Shown here in pieces: positions 1-6,771 of a stretch of DNA of 18,821 nt. The position numbers and the translations under genes were made by a program. This DNA is from Clostridia bacterium (GTDB taxonomy: Bacteria > Bacillota > Clostridia > Christensenellales > Aristaeellaceae), in contig JAEDKS010000026.1 of the NCBI GenBank assembly GCA_016295665.1, forward strand, positions 1-18,821. Reading direction: 5' to 3'. Under the pieces are notes generated by a model, which did not search any database, was not told the DNA's origin, and was given only the letters and a program-made list of their open reading frames with translations. The stretch's first letter is position 1; every line of letters starts with the position of its first letter.

Positions 1-1598
1 AAGGGATAGTGCCACTGGGCGAAGGGCATGGAGCCGGAATCGTACCAGCAGTCGATGACCTCCTTGACCCGGTGCATCTCGCCGCCGCACTTCTCGCAGC
101 GGAGCGTCACCGCGTCGATGAAGGGGCGATGGAGCTCGATGTCGGGGCCGGGATCGGTGACCGCCAGCTCCCGCAGCTCCGCGATGGAGCCGACCACATG
201 CCGGTGTCCGCAGCCGCACTCCCACACGGGCAGGGGCGTGCCCCAGTAGCGCTCACGGCTCAGGCCCCAGTCGATGACGTTCTCCAGGAAGTTGCCCATG
301 CGGCCTTCCTTGATGTGGTCGGGCATCCAGTTGATGGTGCGGTTGTTGCGCACCAGATTGTCCCGCAGGGCCGTCATGCGGATGAACCAGGTGGGGCGGG
401 CATAGTAGAGCAGGGGCGTATCGCAGCGCCAGCAGAAGGGATAGTCATGGGCAAAGGGCAGCGCGGCAAACAGCAGGCCCCGCTCCCGCAGGTCGTCCAG
501 CACCATGGGGTCGGCATCCTTGACGAACACGCCGGGCCACTTGGTCTCCGCGGTCAGCTTGCCCTGGGTATCCACGTAGTTGACGAAGGTGATGCCGTTC
601 TCGCGGCAGACGCGGTTGTCGTCCTCACCGAAGGCGGGGGCGATGTGCACGATGCCGGTGCCGTCCTCCATGGTGACGTAGTTATCGCAGACCACGACCC
701 ACTTCCTGCCCTCGGGCTCGGTGAAGCGGTACAGGGGCTCGTAGGCCATGCCCGCCAGCTTTTCGCCGGGCATCTCCTCCAGCACCGTGACCTCCCTGCC
801 CTCGAACACCTTCTCCACCAGCGCCTTCGCCATGATGTAATCCTCACCCTCGCAGGTGAAGCGGCAGTAGGTCGCCGTGGGATTGACGCACAGGGCCAGG
901 TTGCTGGGCAGGGTCCAGGGCGTGGTGGTCCAGGCGAGGAAGGAGGTGTTCTCCATGCCCACCACCCGGAACCGGGCGATGGCGGAGGTCTCCTTCACGT
1001 TCTTGTAGCCCTGCGCCACCTCGTGGGAGGACAGGGCGGTGCCGCAGCGGGGGCAGTAGGGCACGATCTTGTGGCCCTTGTAGAGCAGGCCCTTCTCCCA
1101 GATCTGCTTCAGGCTCCACCACTCGGATTCGATGTAGTCATTGTGGTAGGTGACATAGGGGTGCTCCATGTCCACCCAGTAGCCCACCTGATCGCTCATC
1201 TTCTCCCAGTCGTGCAGGTACTTCCACACGCTCTCCTTGCACTTGCCGATGAAGGGCTCGATGCCGTAGGCCTCGATCTGCGGCTTGCCGTCCAGGCCGA
1301 GCTGCTTCTCCACCTCCAGCTCCACGGGCAGGCCATGGGTATCCCAGCCCGCCTTCCGGGTGACGCGCTTGCCCTTCATGGTCCAGAAGCGCGGGAACAG
1401 ATCCTTGATGACGCGGGTCTCGATGTGACCGATATGGGGCTTGCCGTTGGCGGTGGGCGGGCCGTCGAAGAAGGTGAACTGCTCGCCCTCCTTCCGCAGG
1501 TCGAAGGACTTGCGGATGATGTCCTTCTCCTTCCACAGCTGCGTGATGCGCTGCTCACGCTCCGGGAACCTCATGTCGGTTGCTGCCTTGTTGTACAT
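1..1598 (-). CDS. ileS: Isoleucyl-tRNA synthetase, 5' part (C-terminus outside window)
   Basis: Charges tRNA-Ile with isoleucine in the cytoplasm. The first 532 codons are visible; about half of a protein of roughly 1040 residues is missing to the left. The start at 1598 follows an AAAGGAGGTA ribosome site (1607-1616). Seen: the class I HIGH motif as PHIGH at residues 54-58, the GWDTHGLPVE block, the editing-domain threonine-rich WTTTPWTLPSN block, a GTGIVHIAPAFGEDD block, two Cys pairs (CGCGH and CEKCGG) near the visible end, and WYDSGSMPFAQWHYP just before the edge. The KMSKS loop would lie outside. The N-terminus (FFDGPPTANGKPHIGH) resembles the long, eukaryote-like bacterial IleS type common in Clostridia rather than the Bacillus housekeeping type; that class is known to include mupirocin-insensitive enzymes, but resistance here is only inferred. 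An Ile T-box leader precedes the gene. Confidence 0.96.
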   Translation of the reverse strand, partial: MYNKAATDMRFPEREQRITQLWKEKDIIRKSFDLRKEGEQFTFFDGPPTANGKPHIGHIETRVIKDLFPRFWTMKGKRVTRKAGWDTHGLPVELEVEKQLGLDGKPQIEAYGIEPFIGKCKESVWKYLHDWEKMSDQVGYWVDMEHPYVTYHNDYIESEWWSLKQIWEKGLLYKGHKIVPYCPRCGTALSSHEVAQGYKNVKETSAIARFRVVGMENTSFLAWTTTPWTLPSNLALCVNPTATYCRFTCEGEDYIMAKALVEKVFEGREVTVLEEMPGEKLAGMAYEPLYRFTEPEGRKWVVVCDNYVTMEDGTGIVHIAPAFGEDDNRVCRENGITFVNYVDTQGKLTAETKWPGVFVKDADPMVLDDLRERGLLFAALPFAHDYPFCWRCDTPLLYYARPTWFIRMTALRDNLVRNNRTINWMPDHIKEGRMGNFLENVIDWGLSRERYWGTPLPVWECGCGHRHVVGSIAELRELAVTDPGPDIELHRPFIDAVTLRCEKCGGEMHRVKEVIDCWYDSGSMPFAQWHYP

Positions 1599-1656
1599 GG
1601 AAACCGTACCTCCTTTGCCGGGCACCCCGGCTGTACACGATGCGGGGCCGGAGCAG

Positions 1657-1689
1657 AAAAAACGCCCCAGGCCATACTGCTCTGGGACG
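1657..1689 (-). terminator. T-box terminator hairpin before ileS
   Basis: On the minus strand CGTCCCAG (1689-1682) pairs with CTGGGGCG (1670-1663) over an 11-nt loop and is followed by six T (1662-1657). The 5' arm is shared with the antiterminator, so the two structures are mutually exclusive. Confidence 0.9.
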
Positions 1690-1931
1690 GATGAAAGCTC
1701 AATCCGCGGTACCACCCAAATTGACGGTCACAGACCGCCCGCTCAACCGGCGCCAATAGCGCGCCGCCGCCCTGTATCGGGAGCGCCCGGAACGCCCTGT
1801 CCCACGCAGGAGCGCCGGGAGTCAGGCGTTCTCACTCCGGGGTGATCCGCATGCGCTTCCTGCCGCCGGACTCGCACCCTTCTCCGGCTCGCTTGGGCAT
1901 TTCCCGCATCCCGTCCCCATCCATGTGAACG
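1657..1931 (-). promoter_or_regulatory. T-box leader, isoleucine-specific (ileS)
   Basis: tRNA-sensing riboswitch upstream of ileS. Reading the minus strand: stem I carries the usual distal AGCGAGCCGG / GGTGCGAG elements, then the specifier codon ATC (Ile) at 1846-1844 followed by ACCCCGGAGT. The T-box core GGGTGGTACCGCGG lies at about 1703-1716. The antiterminator can be drawn as GGG/CCC plus GCGGAT/ATCCGT around the bulge TGGTACC. TGGT would pair with ACCA, matching an A73 discriminator as expected for tRNA-Ile. The competing terminator is listed separately. Uncharged tRNA-Ile should favour read-through into ileS. Confidence 0.95.
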
Positions 1932-1937
1932 GGAACT

Positions 1938-1966
1938 ATTATATCGAAAACGCAGGAAAAATGCAA
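1938..1966 (-). promoter_or_regulatory. Sigma-A promoter for ileS leader
   Basis: Perfect -10 TATAAT (1943-1938), 17-bp spacer, and weak -35 TTGCAT (1966-1961) on the minus strand. An A-rich tract lies just upstream. Transcription should start near 1931 and enter the T-box leader. Confidence 0.8.
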
Positions 1967-2025
1967 GGGCTTTTTTCACCGGGCACGCCGCTGTCGCCGC
2001 CAGCCCCTCTCCTGAGAAAGGGACG

Positions 2026-2048
2026 GCCCCGGGAGCGGCTCCCGGGGC
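2026..2048 (-). terminator. GC-rich hairpin after tatD, possible terminator
   Basis: Perfect 10-bp inverted repeat GCCCCGGGAG / CTCCCGGGGC with a 3-nt loop, 17 nt after the tatD stop. It is followed by CGTCCCTTTCTC and not by a clean T run, so it is either a weak or Rho-assisted terminator or an mRNA 3'-end stabiliser. A second short stem (CCTTTCTC / GAGAGGGG) follows it. Confidence 0.45.
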
Positions 2049-2065
2049 TATCCGATGTTCACCGT

Positions 2066-2842
2066 TCATGACATTTGGATGTGATAGGCCGCCAGCGCGT
2101 TCCGGGTGGTGCAGGCAGCAAGCTCCTCCACGGATTCGCCCCGGAGCGCCGCCAGCTTCTCACAGACGTAGCGCACGTTCGTGGGCTCGTTGCGCCTGCC
2201 GCGCACGGGCTCCGGCGCCAGATACGGGCTGTCGGTCTCAATCAGCAGCCGATCCCGGGGCACGTTCACGGCGCACTCCTGCAGCTTCGGGGCCTTCCGG
2301 AAGGTCACGGGGCCCGCGAAGCTGATGTAATAGCCCAGCTTCAGGTACTCCTTCGCGATCTCCCAGCTGCCGGAGAAGCAGTGGATGATGCCGCCGGTCA
2401 GGTGGTTGCGGTGACGCTTCATGATGTCCAGCATGTCCTGATGCGCGTCCCGGATGTGATAGGCCACGGGCACGTCCAGCTCCCAGGCCAGCTCCATCTG
2501 CGCCTCGCAGACCTGCGCCTGCACGTCCCGGGGGGACAGGTCGTAGTAGTAGTCCAGGCCGATCTCGCCGATGGCCTGCACCCGCTCCTCCCGCACCCAC
2601 TGCGCCAGCAGCTCCAGGTCGCCGGGGCGCAGGGTGCGGGCCTCGTGGGGATGAATGCCCACCGCCGCCCAGCAGCCCGCATGGTTTTGGGCATAGTCCG
2701 CCGCGTGGCGGGAGGAGGCCATGTCGGAGCCGATGACCGCGTACCGGGTCACGCCCGCCGCCCGCATCCGGGCGAGCACCTCCTCCCTGTCCCCGTCGAA
2801 CTTCTCCTCATCCACGTGGCAGTGGGAATCGAACAGCTCCAT
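2066..2842 (-). CDS. tatD: TatD family metal-dependent hydrolase / DNase
   Basis: Predicted cytoplasmic TIM-barrel hydrolase of 258 residues, normal length for TatD. Metal ligands are visible: HxH at H7/H9 (DSHCHVD), E93 in GEIGLDYYY, H129 in AYHIRDA, H154 in HCFSGS, and D204 in IETDSPYLAPEP, followed by the family RGRRNEP segment. The family has 3'-5' exonuclease / deoxyribonuclease activity in some members and an unclear physiological role in many. The ATG at 2842 is chosen over an upstream in-frame start because it lies one base after the metG stop (TGA-C-ATG), implying translational coupling, and because the family N-terminus begins at MELFDSHCH. It is second in the metG-tatD operon, a common Firmicute pairing. 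Confidence 0.95.
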   Translation of the reverse strand: MELFDSHCHVDEEKFDGDREEVLARMRAAGVTRYAVIGSDMASSRHAADYAQNHAGCWAAVGIHPHEARTLRPGDLELLAQWVREERVQAIGEIGLDYYYDLSPRDVQAQVCEAQMELAWELDVPVAYHIRDAHQDMLDIMKRHRNHLTGGIIHCFSGSWEIAKEYLKLGYYISFAGPVTFRKAPKLQECAVNVPRDRLLIETDSPYLAPEPVRGRRNEPTNVRYVCEKLAALRGESVEELAACTTRNALAAYHIQMS

Positions 2843-2843
2843 G

Positions 2844-4850
2844 TCAGCCAACGATGGCACCGTCCTCCACACCCTCGCCCACGCTCATCAGGCGCAGGTT
2901 GTCCGCGTCGTCCACGGCGGAGAGAATCATGCCCTGGCTCTCAATGCCGGCGATTTTCCGGGGCGCCAGATTCGTGATGGCGACCACCTGCTTCCCCACC
3001 AGCTCCTCGGGCTGATAGTATTTGGCAATTCCGCTGAGAATTGTGCGCTCCCCGTCCTTGCCGAAGGACAGGCGGAACTTCAGCAGCTTGTTGCTCTTTT
3101 CCACCTTCTCGCAGGCCAGCACGCGGGCCACCTGCATCTTGCACTTGCAGAAGTCGTCGAAGGCGATCTCAGCGGGGAACTCCGGCGCCTCGTGCTTCTT
3201 CGCCTTCTCCTCCTTCCGGGGCTTGGGGGCCTCCTTGGCTGCCTCCTTGGGCGCCTCGGCCTCCGCCTTGGGCTGGTCGCGCTCCAGCTCCTTGGTAATG
3301 TCCAGACGCGGGAACAGCGCGGGGCCCTTGCAGACCTTCGTGTCCATGGGCAGGGCGCCGAAGGGGGCACAGATGGAATCCCAGGTCTTGAGCGCCTCGT
3401 CCGTCACGCCCAGCTGCTCGAAGATGCGCTCCGGCGTCCGGGGCATCACGAAGGAGATCATCACTGCCACCCGGCGCACGCACTCCGCCAGGGTGTACAG
3501 CACCGTGCCCAGCCGGGCGCGGCGGCCCTCGTCCTTGCCCAGCACCCAGGGCTGGGTCGCGTCGATGTACTTGTTGCAGGCGTCAATCAGCTTCCAGATC
3601 TCCTGCAGCGCGGCAGCGAACTGGAAGGCGTTCACCTGCTTCTCCACCTGCGCGGGGGTCTGCTCCGCCAGCTCCCACAGGGCCCGGTCAACGCTCTCGT
3701 CCACGCCGTCCATCACGTTGATGGCGCCGCCGAAGTACTTCTCGATCATCGCCACCGTGCGGGACACCAGGTTGCCCAGGTCATTGGCCAGGTCGGAGTT
3801 GATGCGGGTGAGCATGGCCTTCAGGTTGAACTCGCCGTCGGAGCCGAAGGGCATCTCCCTCATCAGGAAGTAGCGCACCGCGTCGGAGGAGTACCGCTCG
3901 CACAGCACCACCGGGTCCACCACGTTGCCCACGCTCTTACCCATCTTCTTGCCGTCCAGCACCAGCCACCCGTGACCGAACACCTGCCTGGGCAGCGGCA
4001 GCCCCAGCGCGTGGAGCATGATGGGCCAGATGATGGTGTGGAAGCGGACAATCTCCTTGCCCACCAGATGCACATCCGCGGGCCAGTACTTCCGGTACAG
4101 CTCGTCGTGGTCGGTGCCGTAGCCGAGGGCGGAGATGTAGTTGGACAGCGCGTCCAGCCATACGTACACCGTGTGCTTCTCGTCAAAGGTCACCGGGATG
4201 CCCCAGCGGATGGAGGTGCGGCTGACGCACAGGTCCTCCAGACCCGGCTTCAGGAAGTTGTTCATCATCTCGTTGGTGCGGGAGGAGGGCTGGATGAAAT
4301 CCGGATGCTCCTCGATGTACTGAATCAGCCAGTCCTGATACTTGCTCATGCGGAAGAAGTAGCTCTCCTCGCGGGTCTTTTCCACGGGGCGCCCGCAGTC
4401 CGGGCAGCAGCCGTCCTTCAGCTGCAGCTCCGTCCAGAAGCTCTCGCAGGGCGTGCAGTACCAGCCCTCATACTCGCTCTTGTAGATGTCGCCCTGGTCG
4501 TAGAGCTGCTTGAACAGCTTCTGTACGCACTTCACATGGCGGTCATCCGTGGTGCGGATGAAGTCATCGTACTCGATGTCCATCAGCTTCCACAGGCCCT
4601 TGATGCCCTCGACGATGTGATCCACATACGCCTGGGGCGTCACGCCCTTGTCCCTGGCCTTGCGCTCGATCTTCTGACCATGCTCGTCGGTGCCGGTCAG
4701 GAAGTAGGTGTCATAGCCCGTCAGCTTCTTGAACCGGGCCATCGAGTCCGCCGCCGTGGAGCAGTAGGCGTGACCGATGTGCAGGTTGTCGCTGGGGTAG
4801 TAGATCGGGGTTGTGATGTAGAAGGTGCCCTTCTTTCCATTCTCTCCCAT
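2844..4850 (-). CDS. metG: Methionyl-tRNA synthetase with C-terminal tRNA-binding domain
   Basis: Charges tRNA-Met, including initiator tRNA, in the cytoplasm. It has 668 residues. Seen: the HIGH motif at 24-27 (NLHIGHAYC), the FLTGTDEHGQKIE block, a zinc knuckle with C132/C135 and C149/C152, and the KMSKS loop as KMGKS at 302-306, then an anticodon-binding helical domain. An Ala/Glu/Lys/Pro-rich linker (about 525-562) leads to a Trbp111/EMAP-like OB-fold domain (about 564-668, with KMQVARVL and NLAPRKIAGIESQGMIL), which dimerises or aids tRNA binding in this family. The start at 4850 follows a GGGAGG site with 8-nt spacing; an in-frame extension up to 4964 is rejected because it lies in the T-box terminator. 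A Met T-box and a consensus promoter precede it, and tatD follows after one base. Confidence 0.97.
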   Translation of the reverse strand: MGENGKKGTFYITTPIYYPSDNLHIGHAYCSTAADSMARFKKLTGYDTYFLTGTDEHGQKIERKARDKGVTPQAYVDHIVEGIKGLWKLMDIEYDDFIRTTDDRHVKCVQKLFKQLYDQGDIYKSEYEGWYCTPCESFWTELQLKDGCCPDCGRPVEKTREESYFFRMSKYQDWLIQYIEEHPDFIQPSSRTNEMMNNFLKPGLEDLCVSRTSIRWGIPVTFDEKHTVYVWLDALSNYISALGYGTDHDELYRKYWPADVHLVGKEIVRFHTIIWPIMLHALGLPLPRQVFGHGWLVLDGKKMGKSVGNVVDPVVLCERYSSDAVRYFLMREMPFGSDGEFNLKAMLTRINSDLANDLGNLVSRTVAMIEKYFGGAINVMDGVDESVDRALWELAEQTPAQVEKQVNAFQFAAALQEIWKLIDACNKYIDATQPWVLGKDEGRRARLGTVLYTLAECVRRVAVMISFVMPRTPERIFEQLGVTDEALKTWDSICAPFGALPMDTKVCKGPALFPRLDITKELERDQPKAEAEAPKEAAKEAPKPRKEEKAKKHEAPEFPAEIAFDDFCKCKMQVARVLACEKVEKSNKLLKFRLSFGKDGERTILSGIAKYYQPEELVGKQVVAITNLAPRKIAGIESQGMILSAVDDADNLRLMSVGEGVEDGAIVG

Positions 4851-4888
4851 GGTGGATGCCTCCCTTGCTCTGTGTGCTTCCGGGACGG

Positions 4889-4926
4889 AAAAACTCCGCC
4901 CCTGCCGATCTGGTCGAGGGGCGGAG
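4889..4926 (-). terminator. T-box terminator hairpin before metG
   Basis: Perfect 10-bp stem CTCCGCCCCT (4926-4917) / AGGGGCGGAG (4903-4894) with a 13-nt loop, followed by five T (4893-4889), then the metG ribosome site. The whole 5' arm also forms the antiterminator 3' arm. Confidence 0.92.
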
Positions 4927-5125
4927 GAACATGCGCTCTCCGCGTTGCCACCCTGATTTATCACTCATCCTGCGCGTAACGGCGCGACCCGTCATGGGCT
5001 TGCGGCCTGGGGCCCTCACCCATGAAGCTCCGGAGCCATGTTCCCCCGCCGCCCGCGGCTGCCTCTCACCTCGCGCAGCTCTCTTTGCGCCCGGCGGGCA
5101 GGGTACTCTCTCCTTCACGGCTTAT
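4889..5125 (-). promoter_or_regulatory. T-box leader, methionine-specific (metG)
   Basis: tRNA-sensing leader on the minus strand. Stem I contains GAGAGTA and AGAGAGCTGC / GAGGTGAGAGGCAGC elements. The specifier ATG (5039-5037) is followed by GCTCCGGAGC and aligns exactly with the ATC-ACCCCGGAGT of the ileS leader. The T-box core AGGGTGGCAACGCGG is at about 4940-4954. The antiterminator is AGGG/CCCT plus GCGGAG/CTCCGC around the 7-nt bulge TGGCAAC. The fourth bulge base is C, which would pair with a G73 discriminator, whereas tRNA-Met normally has A73. Confidence 0.93.
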
Positions 5126-5131
5126 GGGTGT

Positions 5132-5160
5132 ATTATAGCCGCGCCGCAAACGCTTGTCAA
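5132..5160 (-). promoter_or_regulatory. Consensus sigma-A promoter for metG-tatD
   Basis: Perfect -35 TTGACA (5160-5155), 17-bp spacer and perfect -10 TATAAT (5137-5132) on the minus strand. Start near 5125, at the head of the Met T-box. Such an all-consensus promoter fits control at the level of termination rather than initiation. Confidence 0.93.
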
Positions 5161-5210
5161 GAGCGAAAAACGGCGCAGGCTATGGCGGGATATAGGGACA
5201 GCATATGGAG

Positions 5211-5231
5211 CAGGCACCCCCTGCGTGCCTG
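5211..5231. repeat. Perfect 7-bp inverted repeat in metG/cotJ divergent region
   Basis: CAGGCAC (5211-5217) and GTGCCTG (5225-5231) are separated by 7 nt. It sits between the two divergent promoters and overlaps the possible sporulation promoter for the coat genes. It could be an operator or only a chance GC-rich palindrome. Confidence 0.4.
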
Positions 5232-5243
5232 TGGCATAGGCTG
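5216..5243 (+). promoter_or_regulatory. Possible sigma-K/sigma-E-like promoter for cotJ genes
   Basis: AC at 5216-5217, 17 bp, then CATAGGCTG at 5235-5243. This fits the mother-cell sigma-K pattern AC-N17-CATAnnnTA except for the last base. No good sigma-A promoter is visible between 5161 and 5305. The motif is short, so this is tentative; cotJ operons are known to be mother-cell expressed in Bacillus (sigma-E). Confidence 0.3.
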
Positions 5244-5305
5244 TAACTGTGGGGCGACAGGCTCCACCGCAATTCGACATCCGACTCCCGCAAGGAGGTT
5301 TTCCT

Positions 5306-6031
5306 ATGACCATGCTTGAGAATAACCGCGCCCGCACGGGGCGCTGTGCCCGGCTTCCGGTGATGGTGCGGGTGCAGCGGCAGCGCTCGCTGACCGCGTA
5401 CCGTCCCTGCTGCGCCATCCGTCAGGGAACCCTGTTTCCCGCGCTGAACAAGCCGCTGCGCCACAGGCACTGCTGCGATGACGATCACCGGAACGGGGAC
5501 GAAGCGCTGACGACGGGCCGCATTATTGATGAGAACGGCACCTGCGACCGGGAGCAGCGCTGCTGTGACCGGGACATCTGGGACGACTGCGACGACTGGA
5601 TGGGCCGCTGCTGTGACCAGGATGACTGGGATGACGACTGGATGGGCCGCTGCTGCGACCGGGACGACTGGGAAGGCGACCGGTGCCGCTGCTGCGACCG
5701 GGACGACGACGATTGCACCGGCTCGCAGGAGGGCGACGGGGCCGACCAGCATCAGGCCGCGTCCTTCGCGCTGTGGGAGCTGCGGCTGTATCTGGACACC
5801 CACCCCTGCGACACCCGTGCCCTGACCATGCTCCGCCGGCTGGACGCCCGGACGGATCAGCCCAGCTATGCCACGGCCTTCCTGACGGAGGGCAGGCGCT
5901 GCTGCCGCGAGTGGGATCGCGACGATGACGACCGGGAAAGCGGCGAGGGACGCCGCTGCTGCTGGCGCTGGGTGGAGGAGCCCTGGCCCTGGGAGGAATG
6001 TCTGCGGGACTGCTGCCACGGTCACGCCTGA
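5306..6031 (+). CDS. cotJB: CotJA-CotJB-like fused spore coat protein with Cys/Asp-rich repeats
   Basis: Predicted inner spore-coat protein of 241 residues; separate CotJA and CotJB are each usually under about 100. The ATG at 5306 follows AAGGAGG (5292-5298) at 7 nt. Residues about 37-51 (AIRQGTLFPALNKPL) match the CotJA signature. Residues 154-185 (with ELRLYLDTHPCD) and 221-230 (RWVEEPWPWE) match CotJB. Between them, residues 78-137 are a low-complexity metal-binding-like block built on RCC-D-R/Q-D-D-W units. I count 25 Cys in the whole protein, including nine CC pairs, and 23 Asp between residues 75 and 137. A further insert with CC and DRDDDD splits the CotJB part (198-219). It lies 21 nt before cotJC, as expected for CotJB. 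The domain identities come from motif recall; the fusion itself is directly visible as one open frame. Function of the repeats is unknown. Confidence 0.82.
   Translation: MTMLENNRARTGRCARLPVMVRVQRQRSLTAYRPCCAIRQGTLFPALNKPLRHRHCCDDDHRNGDEALTTGRIIDENGTCDREQRCCDRDIWDDCDDWMGRCCDQDDWDDDWMGRCCDRDDWEGDRCRCCDRDDDDCTGSQEGDGADQHQAASFALWELRLYLDTHPCDTRALTMLRRLDARTDQPSYATAFLTEGRRCCREWDRDDDDRESGEGRRCCWRWVEEPWPWEECLRDCCHGHA
5591..5673 (+). repeat. 42-bp tandem repeat inside the CotJA-CotJB-like gene
   Basis: Two near-identical 41-nt copies (5591-5631 and 5633-5673) are offset by 42 nt, differing at only a few, mostly third-codon positions. They encode a 14-residue unit DDWMGRCCD(Q/R)DDW(D/E). Diverged half-copies flank them (RCCDRDIW at residues 85-92 and RCCDRDDDD at 128-136), suggesting growth by slippage or unequal crossing-over. 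Confidence 0.85.
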
Positions 6032-6052
6032 GGACAGAGGAGGTCAAATGCT

Positions 6053-6679
6053 ATGTTTGTCTACGAGAAAAAGCTGCAGTATCCCGTGCATATCACCCGT
6101 CCCGACCCGCGCATGGCTGCCGCCATCATCAGCCAGTTCGGCGGCGCGGACGGCGAGCTGGGCGCTGCCCTGCGCTATCTGAGCCAGCGCTACACCATGC
6201 CCATCGGCGAGCTGAAGGGTCTGCTGACCGACATCGGCACCGAGGAGCTGGGCCATCTGGAGATCGTCGGCACCATGATCTTCCAGCTGACGCGCTGCAT
6301 GAAGGAGGATCAGGTGCACGAGGGCGGCTATGACGCCTATTTCACCGACCACACCGCCGGGGTCTTCCCCCAGAACGCCGGAGGCTTCCCCTTCAGCGCC
6401 GCCGCCATCGGCGTCAAGGGCGACCCCGTCACCGACCTGCACGAGAACCTGGCCGCCGAGCAGAAGGCCCGCACCACCTATGAGAACCTGCTGGCCCTGG
6501 CGGATGACCCCGATGTGAAGGATGTGCTTCGCTTCCTCCGCGCCCGGGAGATCGTCCACTATCAGCGCTTCGCCGAGGGGCTGGAGCTGATGAAGGACCG
6601 GCTGGATGAGCGCAACTTCTACGCCTTCAACGCCGCCATGCCACCCGCGCTCCGCGCCTGCGGCTGCCACGATGACTGA
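6053..6679 (+). CDS. cotJC: Spore coat protein CotJC, manganese catalase family
   Basis: Ferritin-like four-helix protein of 208 residues, typical CotJC length. The di-manganese ligands of manganese catalases are in place: E35 (GADGELGAALRY), E65 and H68 (TEELGHLEIV), E136 (NLAAEQKARTTYENLL) and E166/H169 (REIVHYQRF). It probably sits in the inner spore coat, where CotJC is recruited through the CotJA/CotJB proteins, and may degrade hydrogen peroxide. The start at 6053 is preferred over the out-of-frame ATG at 6048; GAGGAGG lies at 6037-6043. It lies 21 nt after the fused CotJA-CotJB-like gene, forming a two-gene unit that ends in a strong terminator. Confidence 0.95.
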   Translation: MFVYEKKLQYPVHITRPDPRMAAAIISQFGGADGELGAALRYLSQRYTMPIGELKGLLTDIGTEELGHLEIVGTMIFQLTRCMKEDQVHEGGYDAYFTDHTAGVFPQNAGGFPFSAAAIGVKGDPVTDLHENLAAEQKARTTYENLLALADDPDVKDVLRFLRAREIVHYQRFAEGLELMKDRLDERNFYAFNAAMPPALRACGCHDD

Positions 6680-6693
6680 CCGGTGATGCCCGG

Positions 6694-6741
6694 GGGCTGC
6701 TCCGGCGCGGCTGTACGCTGCGCGGGGAGCAGCCCTTTTTT
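6694..6741 (+). terminator. Rho-independent terminator after cotJC
   Basis: GGGCTGCTCC (6694-6703) pairs perfectly with GGAGCAGCCC (6726-6735), with a GC-rich, partly self-paired loop, then six T (6736-6741). It separates the coat genes from the VTC unit. Confidence 0.93.
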
Positions 6742-6771
6742 CCGTGCGCCCGTCCGGCGCGCGCGGCCCGA

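Noticed and set aside
9..1694. Open frame of 561 codons on the plus strand opposite ileS
   Set aside because: It is the antisense shadow of ileS and runs into the T-box terminator; there is no ribosome site or recognisable domain.
2026..2048. Strong GC palindrome considered as a regulator-binding site for ileS
   Set aside because: It lies 60 bp upstream of the ileS -35 box and 17 nt after the tatD stop, so an RNA 3'-end structure is the simpler reading.
4851..4964. N-terminal extension of MetG by 38 residues
   Set aside because: The extension would be encoded by the T-box antiterminator and terminator; the start at 4850 has a good ribosome site and the normal family N-terminus.
2721..4979. 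Open frame of 752 codons on the plus strand opposite metG
   Set aside because: Its composition (Leu/His/Val/Gln-rich) is the mirror of metG codons; metG has full family motifs, promoter and T-box on the other strand.
6048..6050. ATG five bases before the chosen cotJC start
   Set aside because: It is out of frame with CotJC; the ATG at 6053 gives the full conserved protein with adequate spacing from GAGGAGG.
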